Under the pieces are notes generated by a model. It was given only the letters and a program-made list of their open reading frames with translations, searched no databases and was not told where the DNA came from. This document shows positions 47,701 to 59,983 of a stretch of DNA of 64,000 nucleotides, one piece after another. Made by a program: the position numbers and the translations under genes. Origin of the DNA: Enterococcus phoeniculicola ATCC BAA-412 (GTDB lineage: Bacteria; Bacillota; Bacilli; Lactobacillales; Enterococcaceae). Numbering within the stretch: position 1 is the first letter of the stretch; every line of letters begins with the position of its first letter. The DNA is taken from the NCBI RefSeq assembly GCF_000407505.1, contig NZ_ASWE01000003.1, positions 124,001 to 188,000 of the forward strand, in the 5' to 3' direction.

Positions 47701-48403
47701 AGGTATGGCTGCTCGCCAACTAGGAATTCACGTTGCAACGCCAGTATTTGATGGAGCAACAGATGACGATGTATGGGAAACAGTTCGTGAAGCTGGTATG
47801 GCAAAAGATGCGAAAACAATTCTTTACGATGGACGAACAGGGGAACCATTTGATGGCCGAATCTCTGTTGGTGTGATGTACATGATTAAATTAGCCCACA
47901 TGGTTGATGATAAATTACATGCACGTTCTATTGGACCATACTCACTTGTTACACAACAACCATTGGGTGGTAAAGCACAATTTGGTGGACAACGTTTCGG
48001 TGAAATGGAAGTGTGGGCACTGGAAGCATACGGTGCAGCTTATACATTACAAGAAATCTTGACCTATAAATCAGATGATGTTGTGGGACGTGTGAAAACA
48101 TACGAAGCAATCGTTAAAGGCGAACCAATTCCAAAACCGGGTGTACCAGAATCATTCCGCGTATTAGTAAAAGAATTGCAGTCACTAGGTTTAGACATGC
48201 GTGTGTTAGACATTGAAGAAAAAGAAATTGAACTTCGTGATATGGATGACGACGATGATGATTTAATCACAGTAGATGCATTGACAAAATTTGCTGAACA
48301 ACAAAATGCAAAAGAATTAGAGAAACAAGCGGCTGCAAAAATTCAAGAAGAACAAGAAACAGCTGTTCAAAAGTTTGAAACGGCAGAAGACACATTAGAC
48401 TAA
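44786..48403 (+). CDS. rpoB: RNA polymerase beta subunit
   Basis: Core transcription enzyme, 1205 aa. I start it at TTG 44786 ([16 protein letters not shown] follows), eight bases after AGAGGAG; a GTG at 44777 sits directly against that site. The rifampicin region [20 protein letters not shown] is intact, with Asp, His and Ser at the common resistance positions. The acidic C-terminal tail carries [10 protein letters not shown] and an Ala/Glu/Gln-rich end, longer than in E. coli. rplKAJL is not upstream; the leftward ABC operon is. Confidence 0.97.
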   Translation: MAGHVVKYGKHRERRSFARISEVLELPNLIEIQTDSYQWFLDEGLREMFEDILPIDDFNGNLSLEFVDYELKEPKYTVEEARAHDANYSAPLHVTLRLTNRETGEIKSQEVFFGDFPLMTEMGTFIINGAERVIVSQLVRSPGVYFHGKVDKNGKEGFGSTVIPNRGAWLEMETDAKDISYVRIDRTRKIPLTVLVRALGFGSDDTIFEIFGDSESLRNTIEKDLHKNASDSRTEEGLKDVYERLRPGEPKTADSSRNLLNARFFDPKRYDLANVGRYKVNKKLDLKTRLLNLTLAETLVDPETGEILVEKGTVLTHQVMETLGQHIDNGLNSVTYYPSEDGVVTEPMTVQVIKVFSPKDPEREVNVIGNGYPESAIRTVRPADIVASMSYFLNLMEGIGQVDDIDHLGNRRIRSVGELLQNQFRIGLARMERVVRERMSIQDTETLTPQQLINIRPVVASIKEFFGSSQLSQFMDQTNPLGELTHKRRLSALGPGGLTRDRAGYEVRDVHYSHYGRMCPIETPEGPNIGLINSLSSYAKVNKFGFIETPYRRVDRETGRVTDKIDYLTADTEDHYIVAQANSLLNEDGSFAEELVMARSQSENLEISIDKVDYMDVSPKQVVAVATACIPFLENDDSNRALMGANMQRQAVPLIQPRSPWVGTGMEYKSAHDSGAALLCKHDGVVEFVDASEVRVRRDNGALDKYSVTKFRRSNSGTSYNQRPIVHLGEKVEKGDTLADGPSMEEGEMALGQNVLVGFMTWEGYNYEDAIIMSRRLVKDDVYTSIHIEEYESEARDTKLGPEEITREIPNVGEDALKDLDEMGIIRIGAEVKDGDLLVGKVTPKGVTELSAEERLLHAIFGEKAREVRDTSLRVPHGGGGIVHDVKIFTREAGDELSPGVNMLVRVYIVQKRKIHEGDKMAGRHGNKGVVSRIMPEEDMPYLPDGTPIDIMLNPLGVPSRMNIGQVLELHLGMAARQLGIHVATPVFDGATDDDVWETVREAGMAKDAKTILYDGRTGEPFDGRISVGVMYMIKLAHMVDDKLHARSIGPYSLVTQQPLGGKAQFGGQRFGEMEVWALEAYGAAYTLQEILTYKSDDVVGRVKTYEAIVKGEPIPKPGVPESFRVLVKELQSLGLDMRVLDIEEKEIELRDMDDDDDDLITVDALTKFAEQQNAKELEKQAAAKIQEEQETAVQKFETAEDTLD

Positions 48404-48481
48404 CCAGTCTTAGAATATCTTGCAGGGCGGAAAAATCCGTCTTGTAAGATTGCCATGAAATTGAAATGGAGGGAACCCCGT

Positions 48482-51400
48482 TTGATCGATGTAAATAAAT
48501 TCGAGAGTATGCAAATAGGTTTGGCTTCTCCCGAAAAAATCAGAAGCTGGTCTTATGGTGAAGTAAAAAAACCTGAGACGATTAATTATCGTACCTTAAA
48601 ACCTGAACGCGAAGGGTTGTTCTGTGAACGTATTTTTGGTCCTACAAAAGACTGGGAATGTGCCTGCGGAAAATATAAACGAATCCGTTATAAAGGAATT
48701 GTTTGTGACCGTTGTGGTGTCGAAGTGACTCGTTCAAAAGTTCGTCGTGAACGTATGGGACATATTGAATTAGCAGCACCAGTTTCTCATATCTGGTACT
48801 TTAAAGGAATTCCTTCTCGTATGGGACTTGTTTTAGACATGAGTCCTCGTGCGTTAGAAGAAATTATCTACTTTGCTTCATACGTAGTTATCGAAGCTGG
48901 AGATACTAGTTTAGAGAAAAAACAATTATTGACTGAACGTGAATATCGTGAAAAACGTGATCAGTATGGTCAAGAATTCCATGCCGCTATGGGTGCCGAA
49001 GCAATCAAACAATTGCTAGACAATGTTGATTTAGACGGCGAAGTAGTGACACTGAAAGAAGAATTGAAGACAGCTCAAGGGCAAAAACGTACGCGTGCGA
49101 TTCGTCGTTTAGACATCTTAGAAGCTTTCCGTGCTTCTGGAAATGAGCCAAGCTGGATGGTTATGGATGTTATTCCAGTTATTCCTCCAGATTTACGTCC
49201 AATGGTTCAATTAGAAGGTGGACGTTTTGCAACAAGTGACTTAAATGATTTGTATCGTCGTGTAATCAACCGTAATAACCGTTTGAAACGCTTGTTAGAC
49301 TTGAATGCACCGAATATCATTGTTCAAAATGAAAAACGGATGCTTCAAGAAGCAGTGGATGCATTGATTGATAATGGTCGTCGTGGCCGTCCGGTAACTG
49401 GACCAGGAAACCGTCCGTTGAAATCTTTATCACATATGCTAAAAGGGAAACAAGGTCGTTTCCGTCAAAACCTGCTAGGAAAACGTGTTGACTATTCTGG
49501 TCGTTCCGTTATCGTAGTTGGACCAAACTTACAAATGTATCAATGTGGTTTACCAAAAGAGATGGCTATTGAATTATTCAAACCATTTGTTATGCGTGAA
49601 TTAGTGCAACGTGAGCTTGCGTCAAACATTAAAAATGCGAAACGTAAGATTGAGCGTCAAGAAGATGAAGTTTGGGATGTATTAGAAGATGTAATTCGTG
49701 AACATCCAGTTCTATTGAACCGAGCACCTACATTGCATAGATTAGGTATCCAAGCGTTTGAACCTGTATTAGTTGAAGGACGTGCGATTCGTTTGCATCC
49801 GCTTGTGTGTGAAGCTTACAATGCCGATTTCGATGGAGACCAAATGGCCGTTCACGTGCCGTTAAATGAAGAAGCACAAGCAGAAGCACGTATGCTAATG
49901 TTGGCTGCTCAAAACATTTTGAATCCAAAAGATGGCAAACCAGTGGTTACACCATCTCAGGATATGGTTTTAGGAAACTACTACTTAACGATGGAAGAAG
50001 ACGGACGTGAAGGCGAAGGCATGATCTTCCGTGATATGAACGAAGCAGTAATTGCATGGCGCAATGGCTATGTTCATTTACATTCACGTATTGGTGTAGA
50101 TCCAAACACATTAGGCGACAAACCATTCACTGAATGGCAAAAAGAACGTATGATGATTACGACGGTTGGTAAGATTATCTTTAACGAAATCATGCCGCAA
50201 GAATTCCCTTATTTGAATGAACCAACGGACTTTAACTTAACCGTTCAAACACCAGATAAATACTTTGTGGAAGCTGGAACAGATATTCCTAGCTTCATCA
50301 AAGAACAAGAGTTGATTCTTCCATTCAAGAAGAAAAATCTAGGAAACATCATTGCGGAAGTCTTTAAACGTTTCAAGATTACTGAAACTTCTAAGATGCT
50401 TGACCGTATGAAAGATCTTGGATACAAACATTCAACGATGGCCGGGATTACTGTTGGGATTGCTGATATCATGGTTCTTCATGAAAAACAAGAACTGATT
50501 GATGCAGCTCATAAACAAGTAGAAACTATTACTAAACAATTCCGTCGCGGTTTGATCACAGATGATGAACGTTATGAACGTGTAATTGCTGTGTGGAATA
50601 AAGTAAAAGATGATATCCAACAACGATTAATGGAAAGTTTAGATGCAAAAAATCCAATCTTCATGATGTCTGATTCTGGAGCCCGTGGTAACATCTCCAA
50701 CTTTACTCAGCTTGCTGGTATGCGTGGACTTATGGCCGCTCCGAATGGTCAGATTATGGAATTGCCGATTATCTCTAACTTCCGTGAAGGGTTATCTGTC
50801 TTAGAAATGTTTATCTCTACTCACGGGGCTCGTAAAGGAATGACCGATACAGCCTTGAAGACCGCCGATTCTGGTTACTTAACTCGTCGTCTAGTTGACG
50901 TAGCACAAGATGTTATCATCCGTGAAGACGATTGTGGTACTGATCGCGGACTAGAAATTCAAGCAATCCGTGAAGGAAATGAGATTATTGAGTCTCTGGA
51001 AGAACGTTTGGTAGGACGTTATACACGTAAAACTGTTCGTCATCCAGAAACAAATGAACTAATCATTGGTGACGATGAATTAATTTCCGAAGATATCGCT
51101 CGTCAAATCGTAGATGCTGGTGTTGAGAAGGTTACTATCCGTTCAGTCTTCACATGTAATACGAAGCACGGCGTATGTAAACATTGTTATGGTCGTAACT
51201 TGGCTACTGGTTCTGATGTTGAAGTTGGGGAAGCAGTTGGTACAATTGCCGCTCAATCAATCGGTGAACCAGGTACTCAGTTAACCATGCGTACATTCCA
51301 TACCGGTGGGGTTGCCGGAGATGATATTACTCAAGGGCTACCACGTGTCCAAGAAATTTTTGAAGCACGTAATCCGAAAGGGCAAGCTGTTATTACAGAA

Positions 51401-52129
51401 GTAACAGGGGAAGTCATTGATATTTCTGAAGAAGCTGCGACACGTGTCAAAGAAGTGACGATTAAAGGGAAAACTGATACACGTACGTACACAGTTCCTT
51501 TCACTGCACGTATGAAAGTAGCAGAAGGGGATTATATCCATCGTGGAGATCCGCTAACTGAAGGATCAATTGAACCAAAACAATTATTACAAGTTCGTGA
51601 TGTGTTATCTGTTGAAAACTACTTGTTACGTGAAGTACAACGCGTATATCGTATGCAAGGGGTAGAAATCGGCGATAAGCATATCGAAGTAATGGTTCGT
51701 CAAATGTTGCGTAAAGTCCGTGTAATGGATCCAGGTGACACAGATATCTTACCAGGAACGTTATTGGATATTGCAGAATTTAAAGACCGTAACTACGATA
51801 CTTTAGTAGCTGGCGGTGTCCCAGCGACATCACGTCCAGTGTTACTTGGTATTACAAAAGCATCATTAGAAACGAACAGCTTCTTGTCAGCTGCTTCCTT
51901 CCAAGAAACGACTCGTGTCTTAACAGATGCGGCTATTCGTGGGAAGAAAGATCCGCTTCTAGGATTGAAGGAAAATGTTATCATTGGTAAAATCATTCCA
52001 GCAGGTACAGGGATGGCACGTTACCGTAACATGGAACCAAAAGAAGTCAGCGTAGCAAGCGAAAATGTTTACAGTATCTCTGATATTGAAGCACAAATGG
52101 CTGCTGAAGATGCGTTAAATAATAAATAA
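48482..52129 (+). CDS. rpoC: RNA polymerase beta' subunit
   Basis: 1215 aa, from TTG 48482 ([15 protein letters not shown] follows), nine bases after GGAGGG; the frame is open nine codons further up. N-terminal zinc site [20 protein letters not shown], catalytic Mg loop NADFDGDQM, second zinc site [11 protein letters not shown]. The 78-bp gap after rpoB holds a hairpin (atcttgca..cgga/tccg..tgtaagat). Co-transcribed with rpoB. Confidence 0.97.
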   Translation: MIDVNKFESMQIGLASPEKIRSWSYGEVKKPETINYRTLKPEREGLFCERIFGPTKDWECACGKYKRIRYKGIVCDRCGVEVTRSKVRRERMGHIELAAPVSHIWYFKGIPSRMGLVLDMSPRALEEIIYFASYVVIEAGDTSLEKKQLLTEREYREKRDQYGQEFHAAMGAEAIKQLLDNVDLDGEVVTLKEELKTAQGQKRTRAIRRLDILEAFRASGNEPSWMVMDVIPVIPPDLRPMVQLEGGRFATSDLNDLYRRVINRNNRLKRLLDLNAPNIIVQNEKRMLQEAVDALIDNGRRGRPVTGPGNRPLKSLSHMLKGKQGRFRQNLLGKRVDYSGRSVIVVGPNLQMYQCGLPKEMAIELFKPFVMRELVQRELASNIKNAKRKIERQEDEVWDVLEDVIREHPVLLNRAPTLHRLGIQAFEPVLVEGRAIRLHPLVCEAYNADFDGDQMAVHVPLNEEAQAEARMLMLAAQNILNPKDGKPVVTPSQDMVLGNYYLTMEEDGREGEGMIFRDMNEAVIAWRNGYVHLHSRIGVDPNTLGDKPFTEWQKERMMITTVGKIIFNEIMPQEFPYLNEPTDFNLTVQTPDKYFVEAGTDIPSFIKEQELILPFKKKNLGNIIAEVFKRFKITETSKMLDRMKDLGYKHSTMAGITVGIADIMVLHEKQELIDAAHKQVETITKQFRRGLITDDERYERVIAVWNKVKDDIQQRLMESLDAKNPIFMMSDSGARGNISNFTQLAGMRGLMAAPNGQIMELPIISNFREGLSVLEMFISTHGARKGMTDTALKTADSGYLTRRLVDVAQDVIIREDDCGTDRGLEIQAIREGNEIIESLEERLVGRYTRKTVRHPETNELIIGDDELISEDIARQIVDAGVEKVTIRSVFTCNTKHGVCKHCYGRNLATGSDVEVGEAVGTIAAQSIGEPGTQLTMRTFHTGGVAGDDITQGLPRVQEIFEARNPKGQAVITEVTGEVIDISEEAATRVKEVTIKGKTDTRTYTVPFTARMKVAEGDYIHRGDPLTEGSIEPKQLLQVRDVLSVENYLLREVQRVYRMQGVEIGDKHIEVMVRQMLRKVRVMDPGDTDILPGTLLDIAEFKDRNYDTLVAGGVPATSRPVLLGITKASLETNSFLSAASFQETTRVLTDAAIRGKKDPLLGLKENVIIGKIIPAGTGMARYRNMEPKEVSVASENVYSISDIEAQMAAEDALNNK

Positions 52130-52140
52130 AAATAGAAAAG

Positions 52141-52174
52141 TAGAGTTGGTGAATGTTGCCAGCTCTATTTTTTT
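52141..52174 (+). terminator. Terminator after rpoC
   Basis: tagagttgg / ccagctcta with seven T. Confidence 0.9.
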
Positions 52175-52706
52175 GCAAAAAACCTCTATAAAAATAAATT
52201 CACATTGTGCGTCATTATTCTGTTGTTGAAACACGGCTAATGCCAACAGCTGCCAATTTGGCGGATATAAACTTAGAGAAAAATAGATTTGGAGATGAAT
52301 TTTCTTCCTGTGTAAAAATTCCTTTTAAGTTGGACTGCTTATTTAGCATCCAAGGTAGCTATCGTAGTTAAAATGCGAGAAAGAAACAAAGATGAATTCA
52401 CTTTGAACTCGTGATAGAAGTGTCCAGCTCCAAGAATCAAGTGGGGACTGTGCATCGTCGGAAGTGAACCCCCGTGATTTTAGCATTATGCTGAAAATTT
52501 ACTATTTGTTAACAGGGGAAGGAAGTTAGAATAAAACTTTTTGAGAGACGTTCCGTTCTCTTAAAGGGATACGAAATAAAATTAGTTTCTTCTATATAAA
52601 TAGTAAACTAGAGAAAAAAGAAATCTGAAAAAAGAAGTGATCTAAAAAAATAAATAGAAAAGAAAATTAGACTATGAAAATAAATTATTTTTTTCAAGAA
52701 AAAGGC
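52175..52706. other. Long gap without recognisable gene
   Basis: AT-rich sequence of 0.5 kb. It contains short stems (ctgttg..caacag near 52220, gccaatttggc near 52254, ttgagagacg..cgttctcttaa near 52540) and the inverted partial copy of the 41-kb repeat. No ORF has a convincing start, ribosome site or family likeness. Confidence 0.6.
52413..52441 (-). repeat. Partial copy of the dispersed repeat
   Basis: Matches the reverse complement of 41149-41177 at 25 of 29 positions (core agaagtgt-cagctccaagaa). Confidence 0.55.
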
Positions 52707-52735
52707 TTGCTATCTATGTTTTTCTGTAATATAAT
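52707..52735 (+). promoter_or_regulatory. S10 operon promoter
   Basis: TTGCTA (52707-52712), 17 bases, TATAAT (52730-52735). The transcript begins cataaaggtgctg, almost as in the str operon. The 165-nt leader has a stem gtgctgtttac..gtaaatgtgcac and a G+C-rich segment (52790-52860) whose folding may carry r-protein feedback control. Confidence 0.85.
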
Positions 52736-52907
52736 CATAAAGGTGCTGTTTACGTGAGTAAATGTGCACTGGTAGGGCTCGAAAGAAAACTGCCGGCTAA
52801 GAAACGAGAGGTTGCGACACGCCCGGACGCTTTGCCACGAACGAGCGTGACGGAAAATTTTCGTGGAGCTATGTCTACTTTTCAAAATAGGCGAAGGAGG
52901 GAATAAG

Positions 52908-53216
52908 ATGGCAAAACAAAAAATTCGTATCCGTTTAAAAGCGTATGAACACCGTATTTTAGACCAATCAGCGGATAAAATTGTAGAAACTGCAAAAAGA
53001 ACTGGAGCTAGCGTGTCTGGTCCAATTCCATTACCAACAGAACGTAGTCTTTACACTGTTATTCGTGCGACTCATAAATACAAAGATTCACGCGAACAAT
53101 TCGAAATGCGTACTCACAAACGTCTGATTGACATTGTGAACCCAACACCAAAAACAGTTGATGCTTTAATGAAGCTTGACTTACCATCTGGTGTGAACAT
53201 TGAAATTAAACTATAA
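52908..53216 (+). CDS. rpsJ: 30S ribosomal protein S10
   Basis: 102 aa, [20 protein letters not shown]; also the NusE transcription antitermination factor. GAAGGAGGG precedes ATG 52908; the open frame upstream is leader RNA. First gene of the S10-spc operon. Confidence 0.98.
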   Translation: MAKQKIRIRLKAYEHRILDQSADKIVETAKRTGASVSGPIPLPTERSLYTVIRATHKYKDSREQFEMRTHKRLIDIVNPTPKTVDALMKLDLPSGVNIEIKL

Positions 53217-53244
53217 TCAAAAAAATTAAGTTGGAGGTGTACTC

Positions 53245-53874
53245 ATGACCAAAGGAATCTTAGGGAAAAAAGTGGGAATGACACAAATCTTCACTGAATC
53301 TGGCGAACTAATCCCAGTTACAGTTGTTGAAGCTACGCCAAACGTAGTTTTACAAGTGAAAACAATGGAAACTGATGGCTACGAAGCTATTCAAGTTGGT
53401 TACCAAGATATGCGTGAAGTTTTATCAAACAAACCTGCGAAAGGTCATGTTTCAAAAGCAAACACGGCTCCTAAGCGCTTCATTAGAGAATTCAAAAATG
53501 TTGAGCTAGGAGAATACGAAGTAGGAAAAGAAATCGCTGTTGATGTTTTCCAAGCAGGTGACATTATTGATGTTACAGGTACTACAAAAGGTAAAGGATT
53601 CCAAGGGGTTATCAAACGTCACGGCCAAAGCCGCGGACCAATGGCTCACGGTTCTCGTTACCATCGTCGTCCTGGGTCAATGGGTCCAGTTGCACCTAAC
53701 CGTGTATTTAAAAATAAAAAACTTGCTGGCCGTATGGGTGGCAATCGCGTAACAATCCAAAACTTGGAAATCGTTCGCGTGGATGTTGAAAGAAACGTTA
53801 TCCTTATTAAAGGAAATGTTCCTGGAGCGAAAAAATCATTAATCACTATTAAATCAGCTGTGAAAGCTAAATAA
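53245..53874 (+). CDS. rplC: 50S ribosomal protein L3
   Basis: 209 aa, [16 protein letters not shown]. The central loop [13 protein letters not shown] reaches the peptidyl transferase centre. TTGGAGGTG precedes the ATG, 28 bp after rpsJ. Confidence 0.98.
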   Translation: MTKGILGKKVGMTQIFTESGELIPVTVVEATPNVVLQVKTMETDGYEAIQVGYQDMREVLSNKPAKGHVSKANTAPKRFIREFKNVELGEYEVGKEIAVDVFQAGDIIDVTGTTKGKGFQGVIKRHGQSRGPMAHGSRYHRRPGSMGPVAPNRVFKNKKLAGRMGGNRVTIQNLEIVRVDVERNVILIKGNVPGAKKSLITIKSAVKAK

Positions 53875-53901
53875 TTAGTACGGGAAAGGAGGAACTAAGG
53901 A

Positions 53902-54525
53902 ATGCCGAATGTAGCATTATTCAAACAAGATGGAACCCAAAACGGTGAAATCACTTTAAACGAAGAAATCTTCGGAATCGAACCTAATGAATCAGTTGTC
54001 TTTGATGCAATCATCATGCAACGTGCTTCATTAAGACAAGGAACTCACGCAGTTAAAAACCGTAGTGCAGTCCGTGGCGGTGGTCGTAAACCATGGCGCC
54101 AAAAAGGAACTGGTCGTGCTCGTCAAGGATCAATCCGCTCACCACAATGGCGTGGAGGTGGTATTGTCTTCGGACCAACACCACGTTCTTACAGCTACAA
54201 ACTTCCTAAAAAAGTTCGTCGTTTAGCAATGAAATCTGTATTGTCAGAAAAAGTTGCTTCAAACAATCTAGTTGCTGTTGACGCGTTAAGCTTCGACGCA
54301 CCTAAAACAAAAGAATTCAAACAAGTTCTTGCTAACTTATCTATTGACTCTAAGGTGTTAGTAGTAATTGAAACAGAAAATGATTTTGCAGCATTATCTG
54401 CACGTAATCTTGAGAAAGTTTCAGTTGTTACTGCTGACAATGTAAGTGTTCTAGACGTTGTCTCTAATGACAAAGTGTTAGCAACACAAACTGCTCTTAC
54501 TCAAATTGAGGAGGTGCTTGCATAA
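53902..54525 (+). CDS. rplD: 50S ribosomal protein L4
   Basis: 207 aa. The exit-tunnel loop [19 protein letters not shown] is conserved. L4 represses the S10 operon in some bacteria; whether the leader here responds to it is unknown. It shares a TAATG stop-start with rplW. Confidence 0.98.
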   Translation: MPNVALFKQDGTQNGEITLNEEIFGIEPNESVVFDAIIMQRASLRQGTHAVKNRSAVRGGGRKPWRQKGTGRARQGSIRSPQWRGGGIVFGPTPRSYSYKLPKKVRRLAMKSVLSEKVASNNLVAVDALSFDAPKTKEFKQVLANLSIDSKVLVVIETENDFAALSARNLEKVSVVTADNVSVLDVVSNDKVLATQTALTQIEEVLA

Positions 54526-54812
54526 TGAACTTACTAGACGTAATTAAACGCCCAGTGATCACTGAAAAATCTATGCTTGCCATGGACGAAAAGAAATTCA
54601 CTTTTGAAGTGGACACTCGCGCAAACAAAACTTTAGTAAAACAAGCTGTTGAAGCAGCATTTGACGTAAACGTGAAAAACGTAAACATCATCAACGTGCG
54701 TCCTAAATTTAAACGCATGGGCAAATATGCAGGATATACAAAAAAACGTCGCAAAGCAGTTGTGACTTTAACTGAAGATTCTAAAGGAATCGAAATTTTC
54801 GATGCTGAATAA
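54525..54812 (+). CDS. rplW: 50S ribosomal protein L23
   Basis: 95 aa, near the exit tunnel, where it docks trigger factor and SRP. Begins [17 protein letters not shown]. Overlaps rplD by one base, so translation is coupled; GAGGTG lies within the end of rplD. Confidence 0.98.
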   Translation: MNLLDVIKRPVITEKSMLAMDEKKFTFEVDTRANKTLVKQAVEAAFDVNVKNVNIINVRPKFKRMGKYAGYTKKRRKAVVTLTEDSKGIEIFDAE

Positions 54813-54852
54813 GCATTTCTAAAAGAAACAATAAAGTAGGAGGGAATAAGAC

Positions 54853-55683
54853 GTGGCGATTAAAAAGTACAAACCTACCACAAATGGCCGTCGTAACATG
54901 ACAAGTTCTGATTTCGCTGAAATCACAACTGCAACACCAGAAAAATCATTGTTACAGCCGATGAAAAACAATGCCGGTCGTAACAACAATGGCCGTATCA
55001 CTGTTCGTCATCAAGGTGGCGGTCACAAACGCCAATACCGTGTCATTGACTTTAAACGTAACAAAGACAATGTACCAGCGGTTGTTAAAACTATCGAGTA
55101 TGATCCAAACCGTTCTGCTAACATTGCGTTAGTTCATTACGAGGATGGAGTTAAAGCATATATCTTAGCACCTAAAGGACTAGAAGTAGGCATGCGCCTA
55201 GTATCTGGACCTGAAGCGGATATTAAAGTAGGTAACGCACTACCATTGGAAAACATTCCAGTAGGTACAGTTATCCACAACATTGAAATGAAACCTGGTA
55301 AAGGTGGACAATTAATTCGTTCAGCTGGAACAAGTGCTCAAGTACTTGGTAAAGAAGGCAAATACGTGTTAATCCGTTTGAACTCAGGCGAAGTACGTAT
55401 GATCTTGGCAACTTGCCGTGCAACTGTTGGTTCTGTTGGAAATGAACAACATGAATTAATCAACATTGGTAAAGCAGGTCGTTCTCGTTGGATGCGTAAA
55501 CGTCCAACTGTACGTGGTAGCGTAATGAACCCTAACGATCACCCACACGGTGGTGGTGAAGGTAAAGCTCCAATCGGACGCCCATCACCAGTATCACCTT
55601 GGGGTCAACCAGCTATTGGCTTCAAAACACGTAACAAAAAAGCTAAATCAGACAAACTTATTGTTCGTCGCAGAACAAAATAA
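54853..55683 (+). CDS. rplB: 50S ribosomal protein L2
   Basis: 276 aa, GTG start ([15 protein letters not shown] follows) after AGGAGGG. The conserved [13 protein letters not shown] holds the histidine close to the peptidyl transferase centre. Confidence 0.98.
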   Translation: MAIKKYKPTTNGRRNMTSSDFAEITTATPEKSLLQPMKNNAGRNNNGRITVRHQGGGHKRQYRVIDFKRNKDNVPAVVKTIEYDPNRSANIALVHYEDGVKAYILAPKGLEVGMRLVSGPEADIKVGNALPLENIPVGTVIHNIEMKPGKGGQLIRSAGTSAQVLGKEGKYVLIRLNSGEVRMILATCRATVGSVGNEQHELINIGKAGRSRWMRKRPTVRGSVMNPNDHPHGGGEGKAPIGRPSPVSPWGQPAIGFKTRNKKAKSDKLIVRRRTK

Positions 55684-55725
55684 TTTCATTAACAGAGTGT
55701 TACACATTTTGAGAGGAGGTTCACC

Positions 55726-56004
55726 ATGGGTCGTAGTTTAAAGAAAGGACCTTTCGCTGATGAGCATTTAATGAAAAAAGTTGAAGCTCAACAAGGTGCC
55801 GAAAAGAAAAGAGTTATTAAAACTTGGTCTCGTCGTTCTACAATCTTCCCAAGTTTTGTTGGATTCACAATCGCAGTTTACGATGGACGTAAACATGTGC
55901 CTGTTTATATCCAAGAAGATATGGTAGGACACAAATTAGGTGAATTTGCACCAACTAGAACTTATCGTGGCCATGCTGCTGACGATAAGAAAACTAGACG
56001 CTAA
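55726..56004 (+). CDS. rpsS: 30S ribosomal protein S19
   Basis: 92 aa, [16 protein letters not shown], with [29 protein letters not shown] precedes the ATG. Confidence 0.98.
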   Translation: MGRSLKKGPFADEHLMKKVEAQQGAEKKRVIKTWSRRSTIFPSFVGFTIAVYDGRKHVPVYIQEDMVGHKLGEFAPTRTYRGHAADDKKTRR

Positions 56005-56027
56005 TTTTGAGGGGAGGATAAATACAA

Positions 56028-56375
56028 ATGGCAGAACAAATTACATCAGCTAAAGCAACTGCAAAAACAGTTCGCACTTCACCTCGTAAAGCCCGTTTAG
56101 TAATCGATCTTATCAGAGGTAAAAGCATTGCGGATGCAATTTCAATTTTGAAATTCACACCGAATAAGTCTGCTGGAATCATCGAAAAAGTTTTGATGTC
56201 CGCAGTTGCTAATGCAGAGAATAACTTTGACTTAGACGTTGAAAACTTGGTAGTATCTGAAGCTTTCGTTAACGAAGGACCAACTATGAAACGCTTCCGT
56301 CCACGTGCGAAAGGATCAGCTTCTCCAATCAACAAACGTACAAGTCATATTACAGTAGTCGTATCAGAAAAATAA
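56028..56375 (+). CDS. rplV: 50S ribosomal protein L22
   Basis: 115 aa; its tunnel hairpin contains [15 protein letters not shown], the region of macrolide-response mutations, which looks normal. GGGGAGGA precedes the ATG. Confidence 0.98.
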   Translation: MAEQITSAKATAKTVRTSPRKARLVIDLIRGKSIADAISILKFTPNKSAGIIEKVLMSAVANAENNFDLDVENLVVSEAFVNEGPTMKRFRPRAKGSASPINKRTSHITVVVSEK

Positions 56376-56388
56376 GGAGGGACATTCA

Positions 56389-57045
56389 GTGGGGCAAAAA
56401 GTACATCCAATTGGAATGCGTGTAGGAATCATCCGCGACTGGGATGCTAAATGGTATGCTGAAAAAGAGTATGCTGAATTTTTACACGAAGATTTAAGAA
56501 TCCGTAAATTTATCTCGACTAGACTTGCTGATGCTGCGGTGTCTACAATTGAAATCGAACGCGCTGCAAATCGTGTTAACATTTCAATCCACACAGCGAA
56601 ACCAGGTATGGTAATTGGTAAAGGCGGATCTGAAGTCGAAAACCTAAGAAAAGAACTAAATAAATTAACTGGTAAAAGAATTCACATCAACATCGTTGAA
56701 ATCAAAAAACCAGATTTAGATGCAAAATTAGTGGGCGAAGGAATTGCACGTCAATTAGAAAACCGTGTTGCTTTCCGTCGTGCGCAAAAACAAGCAATCC
56801 AACGTACAATGCGTTCAGGAGCTAAAGGAATTAAAACTCAAGTATCAGGCCGTTTAAATGGTGCGGATATCGCTCGTTCAGAAGGATATTCTGAAGGAAC
56901 AGTTCCATTGCATACATTACGTGCAGATATTGATTACGCTTGGGAAGAAGCAGATACAACATACGGAAAACTAGGAGTTAAAGTGTGGATTTATCGTGGA
57001 GAAATTCTTCCAACTAAAAAGAACACTGAGAAAGGAGGGAAATAA
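56389..57045 (+). CDS. rpsC: 30S ribosomal protein S3
   Basis: 218 aa, GTG start ([17 protein letters not shown] follows), after AAGGAGGG and 13 bp behind rplV. The KH-type RNA-binding motif [16 protein letters not shown] is at about residue 75. Confidence 0.98.
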   Translation: MGQKVHPIGMRVGIIRDWDAKWYAEKEYAEFLHEDLRIRKFISTRLADAAVSTIEIERAANRVNISIHTAKPGMVIGKGGSEVENLRKELNKLTGKRIHINIVEIKKPDLDAKLVGEGIARQLENRVAFRRAQKQAIQRTMRSGAKGIKTQVSGRLNGADIARSEGYSEGTVPLHTLRADIDYAWEEADTTYGKLGVKVWIYRGEILPTKKNTEKGGK

Positions 57046-57047
57046 GC

Positions 57048-57482
57048 ATGTTAGTACCTAAACGTGTAAAACACCGTCGTGAATTCCGCGGAAAAATGCG
57101 CGGTGAAGCGAAAGGCGGAAAAGAAATCGCATTTGGTGAATACGGCTTACAAGCTGTTGAATCACATTGGATTACAAACCGTCAGATCGAAGCTTCTCGT
57201 ATTGCTATGACTCGTTACATGAAACGTGGCGGGAAAGTATGGATTAAAATTTTCCCTCATAAATCATATACATCTAAAGCGATCGGCGTTCGTATGGGTA
57301 AAGGGAAAGGGGCTCCTGAAGGATGGGTTGCACCAGTAAAACGTGGAAAAATCATGTTTGAAATTGCAGGCGTACCTGAAGAAGTAGCTCGCGAAGCATT
57401 ACGTCTTGCTTCTCACAAATTACCTATGAAAACGAAAATCGTAAAACGTGAGGAAATGGGTGGTGAATCGAATGAAGGTTAA
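57048..57482 (+). CDS. rplP: 50S ribosomal protein L16
   Basis: 144 aa, [17 protein letters not shown]; sits at the A-site tRNA elbow. It begins two bases after rpsC and its end overlaps rpmC by 11 bases. Confidence 0.98.
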   Translation: MLVPKRVKHRREFRGKMRGEAKGGKEIAFGEYGLQAVESHWITNRQIEASRIAMTRYMKRGGKVWIKIFPHKSYTSKAIGVRMGKGKGAPEGWVAPVKRGKIMFEIAGVPEEVAREALRLASHKLPMKTKIVKREEMGGESNEG

Positions 57483-57660
57483 AGAAATCAGAGAATTAAC
57501 CACTGCCGAAATGCTAGACCAAGAAAAACAATTGAAAGAAGAATTGTTTAATCTAAGATTCCAACTAGCTACAGGTCAATTAGAAAACACTGCACGTATT
57601 AAACAAGTACGTCAATCGATTGCACGCATCAAAACAGTATTGCGTGAACAAGCTAACTAA
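57472..57660 (+). CDS. rpmC: 50S ribosomal protein L29
   Basis: 62 aa from ATG 57472 ([19 protein letters not shown]), located inside the last codons of rplP. The ribosome site GGTGG lies within rplP, so reinitiation after L16 is likely. The frame is open eight codons further upstream, without family likeness. Confidence 0.95.
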   Translation: MKVKEIRELTTAEMLDQEKQLKEELFNLRFQLATGQLENTARIKQVRQSIARIKTVLREQAN

Positions 57661-57684
57661 TAGTGGAAGGAGGCCATTCATCGT

Positions 57685-57951
57685 ATGACTGAAGAAAGAA
57701 ATCAACGTAAAGTTTACCAAGGTCGCGTTATTTCCGACAAAATGGATAAAACGATCACAGTATCTGTTGAAACTAAGAAGAATCACCCAATTTACGGTAA
57801 ACGTATGAAATATTCTAAGAAATACAAAGCTCATGACGAAAACAACACTGCAAAAGTTGGAGATATCGTGAGAATTATGGAAACTCGTCCATTATCAGCT
57901 ACAAAACGTTTCCGTTTGCTAGAAGTAGTGGAAGAAGCAGTTATTATCTAA
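57685..57951 (+). CDS. rpsQ: 30S ribosomal protein S17
   Basis: 88 aa with OB-fold motif [20 protein letters not shown] and [28 protein letters not shown] precedes the ATG. Confidence 0.98.
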   Translation: MTEERNQRKVYQGRVISDKMDKTITVSVETKKNHPIYGKRMKYSKKYKAHDENNTAKVGDIVRIMETRPLSATKRFRLLEVVEEAVII

Positions 57952-57979
57952 TAAAACGAGATTTTCCTATATAGATTGA

Positions 57980-58378
<399 letters not shown>

Positions 58379-58414
58379 TCGTGAGTCACTTATCAAAGGA
58401 GGTGCGCAACAATA

Positions 58415-58747
58415 ATGTTTGTTAAAAAAGGCGATAAAGTTAAAGTTATTACTGGTAAAGACAAAAATAAAGAAGGCGAAGTATTAGCTGTCTTCCCTAA
58501 ACAAAATAAAGTCACAGTACAAGGTGTTAACATTGCTAAAAAACACCAAAAACCTTCACAATCAGCTCCTCAAGGAGGAATTGTTGAGTTTGAAGCTCCA
58601 ATTGATGCTTCTAACGTGATGATCATTGATCCATCAACAGGTGAAGCAACTCGTATCGGATACAAAGTCGTTGACGGTGTGAAAGTTCGAGTTTCTAAAA
58701 AATCTGGAGAAGTTATTACTACTCCTAAAAAATCAGAAGATAAATAA
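58415..58747 (+). CDS. rplX: 50S ribosomal protein L24
   Basis: 110 aa. KOW motif [20 protein letters not shown] at the N-terminus. The Lys/Ser-rich C-terminal tail ([14 protein letters not shown]) makes it slightly longer than the usual 101-105 residues. Confidence 0.97.
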   Translation: MFVKKGDKVKVITGKDKNKEGEVLAVFPKQNKVTVQGVNIAKKHQKPSQSAPQGGIVEFEAPIDASNVMIIDPSTGEATRIGYKVVDGVKVRVSKKSGEVITTPKKSEDK

Positions 58748-58774
58748 TCATTTAAGGAAGGAGGGGCTTATTGA

Positions 58775-59314
58775 ATGAACCGCCTGAAAGAAAAATATCT
58801 TAAAGAAATAACTCCATCATTAATGGAAAAATTCAACTATAGTTCTGTTATGCAAACACCTAAAGTTGACAAAATTGTCATCAACATGGGTGTTGGTGAT
58901 GCGGTATCAAACGCAAAAAACTTAGATAAAGCTGTTGAAGAATTAGCAATTATTACTGGTCAAAAACCAATAATTACAAAAGCTAAGAAATCAATCGCTG
59001 GCTTCCGTCTACGTGAGGGTATGCCAATCGGTGCGAAAGTAACTTTACGTGGAGAAAGAATGTACGAATTTTTAGATAAATTAGTATCAGTATCTTTACC
59101 ACGTGTACGTGACTTCCACGGAGTAAGTAAAAAAGCCTTTGATGGCCGTGGTAACTACACTTTAGGTATTAAAGAACAATTAATCTTCCCAGAAGTTGAT
59201 TATGATTTAGTAGATAAAGTACGCGGTATGGACATCGTTATTGTTACAACTGCAAACACAGATGAAGAATCTCGTGAGTTGCTAGGACAATTAGGTATGC
59301 CGTTCCAAAAATAA
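58775..59314 (+). CDS. rplE: 50S ribosomal protein L5
   Basis: 179 aa, 5S rRNA-binding protein; [20 protein letters not shown], with [29 protein letters not shown] precedes the ATG. Confidence 0.98.
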   Translation: MNRLKEKYLKEITPSLMEKFNYSSVMQTPKVDKIVINMGVGDAVSNAKNLDKAVEELAIITGQKPIITKAKKSIAGFRLREGMPIGAKVTLRGERMYEFLDKLVSVSLPRVRDFHGVSKKAFDGRGNYTLGIKEQLIFPEVDYDLVDKVRGMDIVIVTTANTDEESRELLGQLGMPFQK

Positions 59315-59332
59315 AAAAAGGAGGCGAACTAC

Positions 59333-59518
59333 GTGGCTAAAAAATCAATGATTGCTAAAAATAAACGTCCAGCTAAACATTCTACACAAGCTTATACTCG
59401 TTGCGAACGTTGCGGACGTCCACATTCAGTTTATCGTAAATTTCATCTTTGCCGTATTTGCTTCCGCGAACTTGCCTATAAAGGACAAATTCCCGGCGTG
59501 AAGAAAGCTAGCTGGTAA
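59333..59518 (+). CDS. rpsZ: 30S ribosomal protein S14 type Z (zinc form)
   Basis: 61 aa, GTG start. The zinc ribbon is Cys24, Cys27, Cys40, Cys43 (CERCG and CRIC), the short C+ form that many Firmicutes replace with a longer zinc-free paralogue under zinc starvation. No paralogue lies in the window. Confidence 0.97.
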   Translation: MAKKSMIAKNKRPAKHSTQAYTRCERCGRPHSVYRKFHLCRICFRELAYKGQIPGVKKASW

Positions 59519-59553
59519 ACAAGTAAACTCGCATAAAGGAGGTAAACAGTTCA

Positions 59554-59952
59554 ATGGTCATGACAGATCCAATTGCAGATTTTTTAACTCGCATTCGTAA
59601 TGCTAACATGGTTAAACATGAAGTGTTAGAAGTGCCTGCATCAAAAATCAAACGTGATATCGCAGAAATCTTGAAACGTGAAGGTTTCGTTCGCGATGTA
59701 GAATATATCGAAGATGACAAACAAGGTGTGATTCGTGTTTTCTTAAAATACGGAAAAAACAACGAGCGTGTTATCACGAACTTAAAACGTATCTCTAAAC
59801 CAGGCTTACGTGCTTACGTTAAAGCTGATGAAGTACCAAAAGTACTAAATGGTTTAGGAATCGCAATCATCTCAACTTCTGAAGGTGTTATCACTGATAA
59901 AGAAGCAAGAGCTAAAAACGTTGGTGGCGAAGTAGTCGCTTACGTTTGGTAA
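59554..59952 (+). CDS. rpsH: 30S ribosomal protein S8
   Basis: 132 aa, [18 protein letters not shown] choose ATG 59554, 11 bases after AAAGGAGG; the ATG two codons later is further from the site. S8 is the usual feedback regulator of the spc operon in E. coli. Confidence 0.97.
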   Translation: MVMTDPIADFLTRIRNANMVKHEVLEVPASKIKRDIAEILKREGFVRDVEYIEDDKQGVIRVFLKYGKNNERVITNLKRISKPGLRAYVKADEVPKVLNGLGIAIISTSEGVITDKEARAKNVGGEVVAYVW

Positions 59953-59983
59953 TCTAAAAGAATACACAAGGAGGTGTCTCTAA

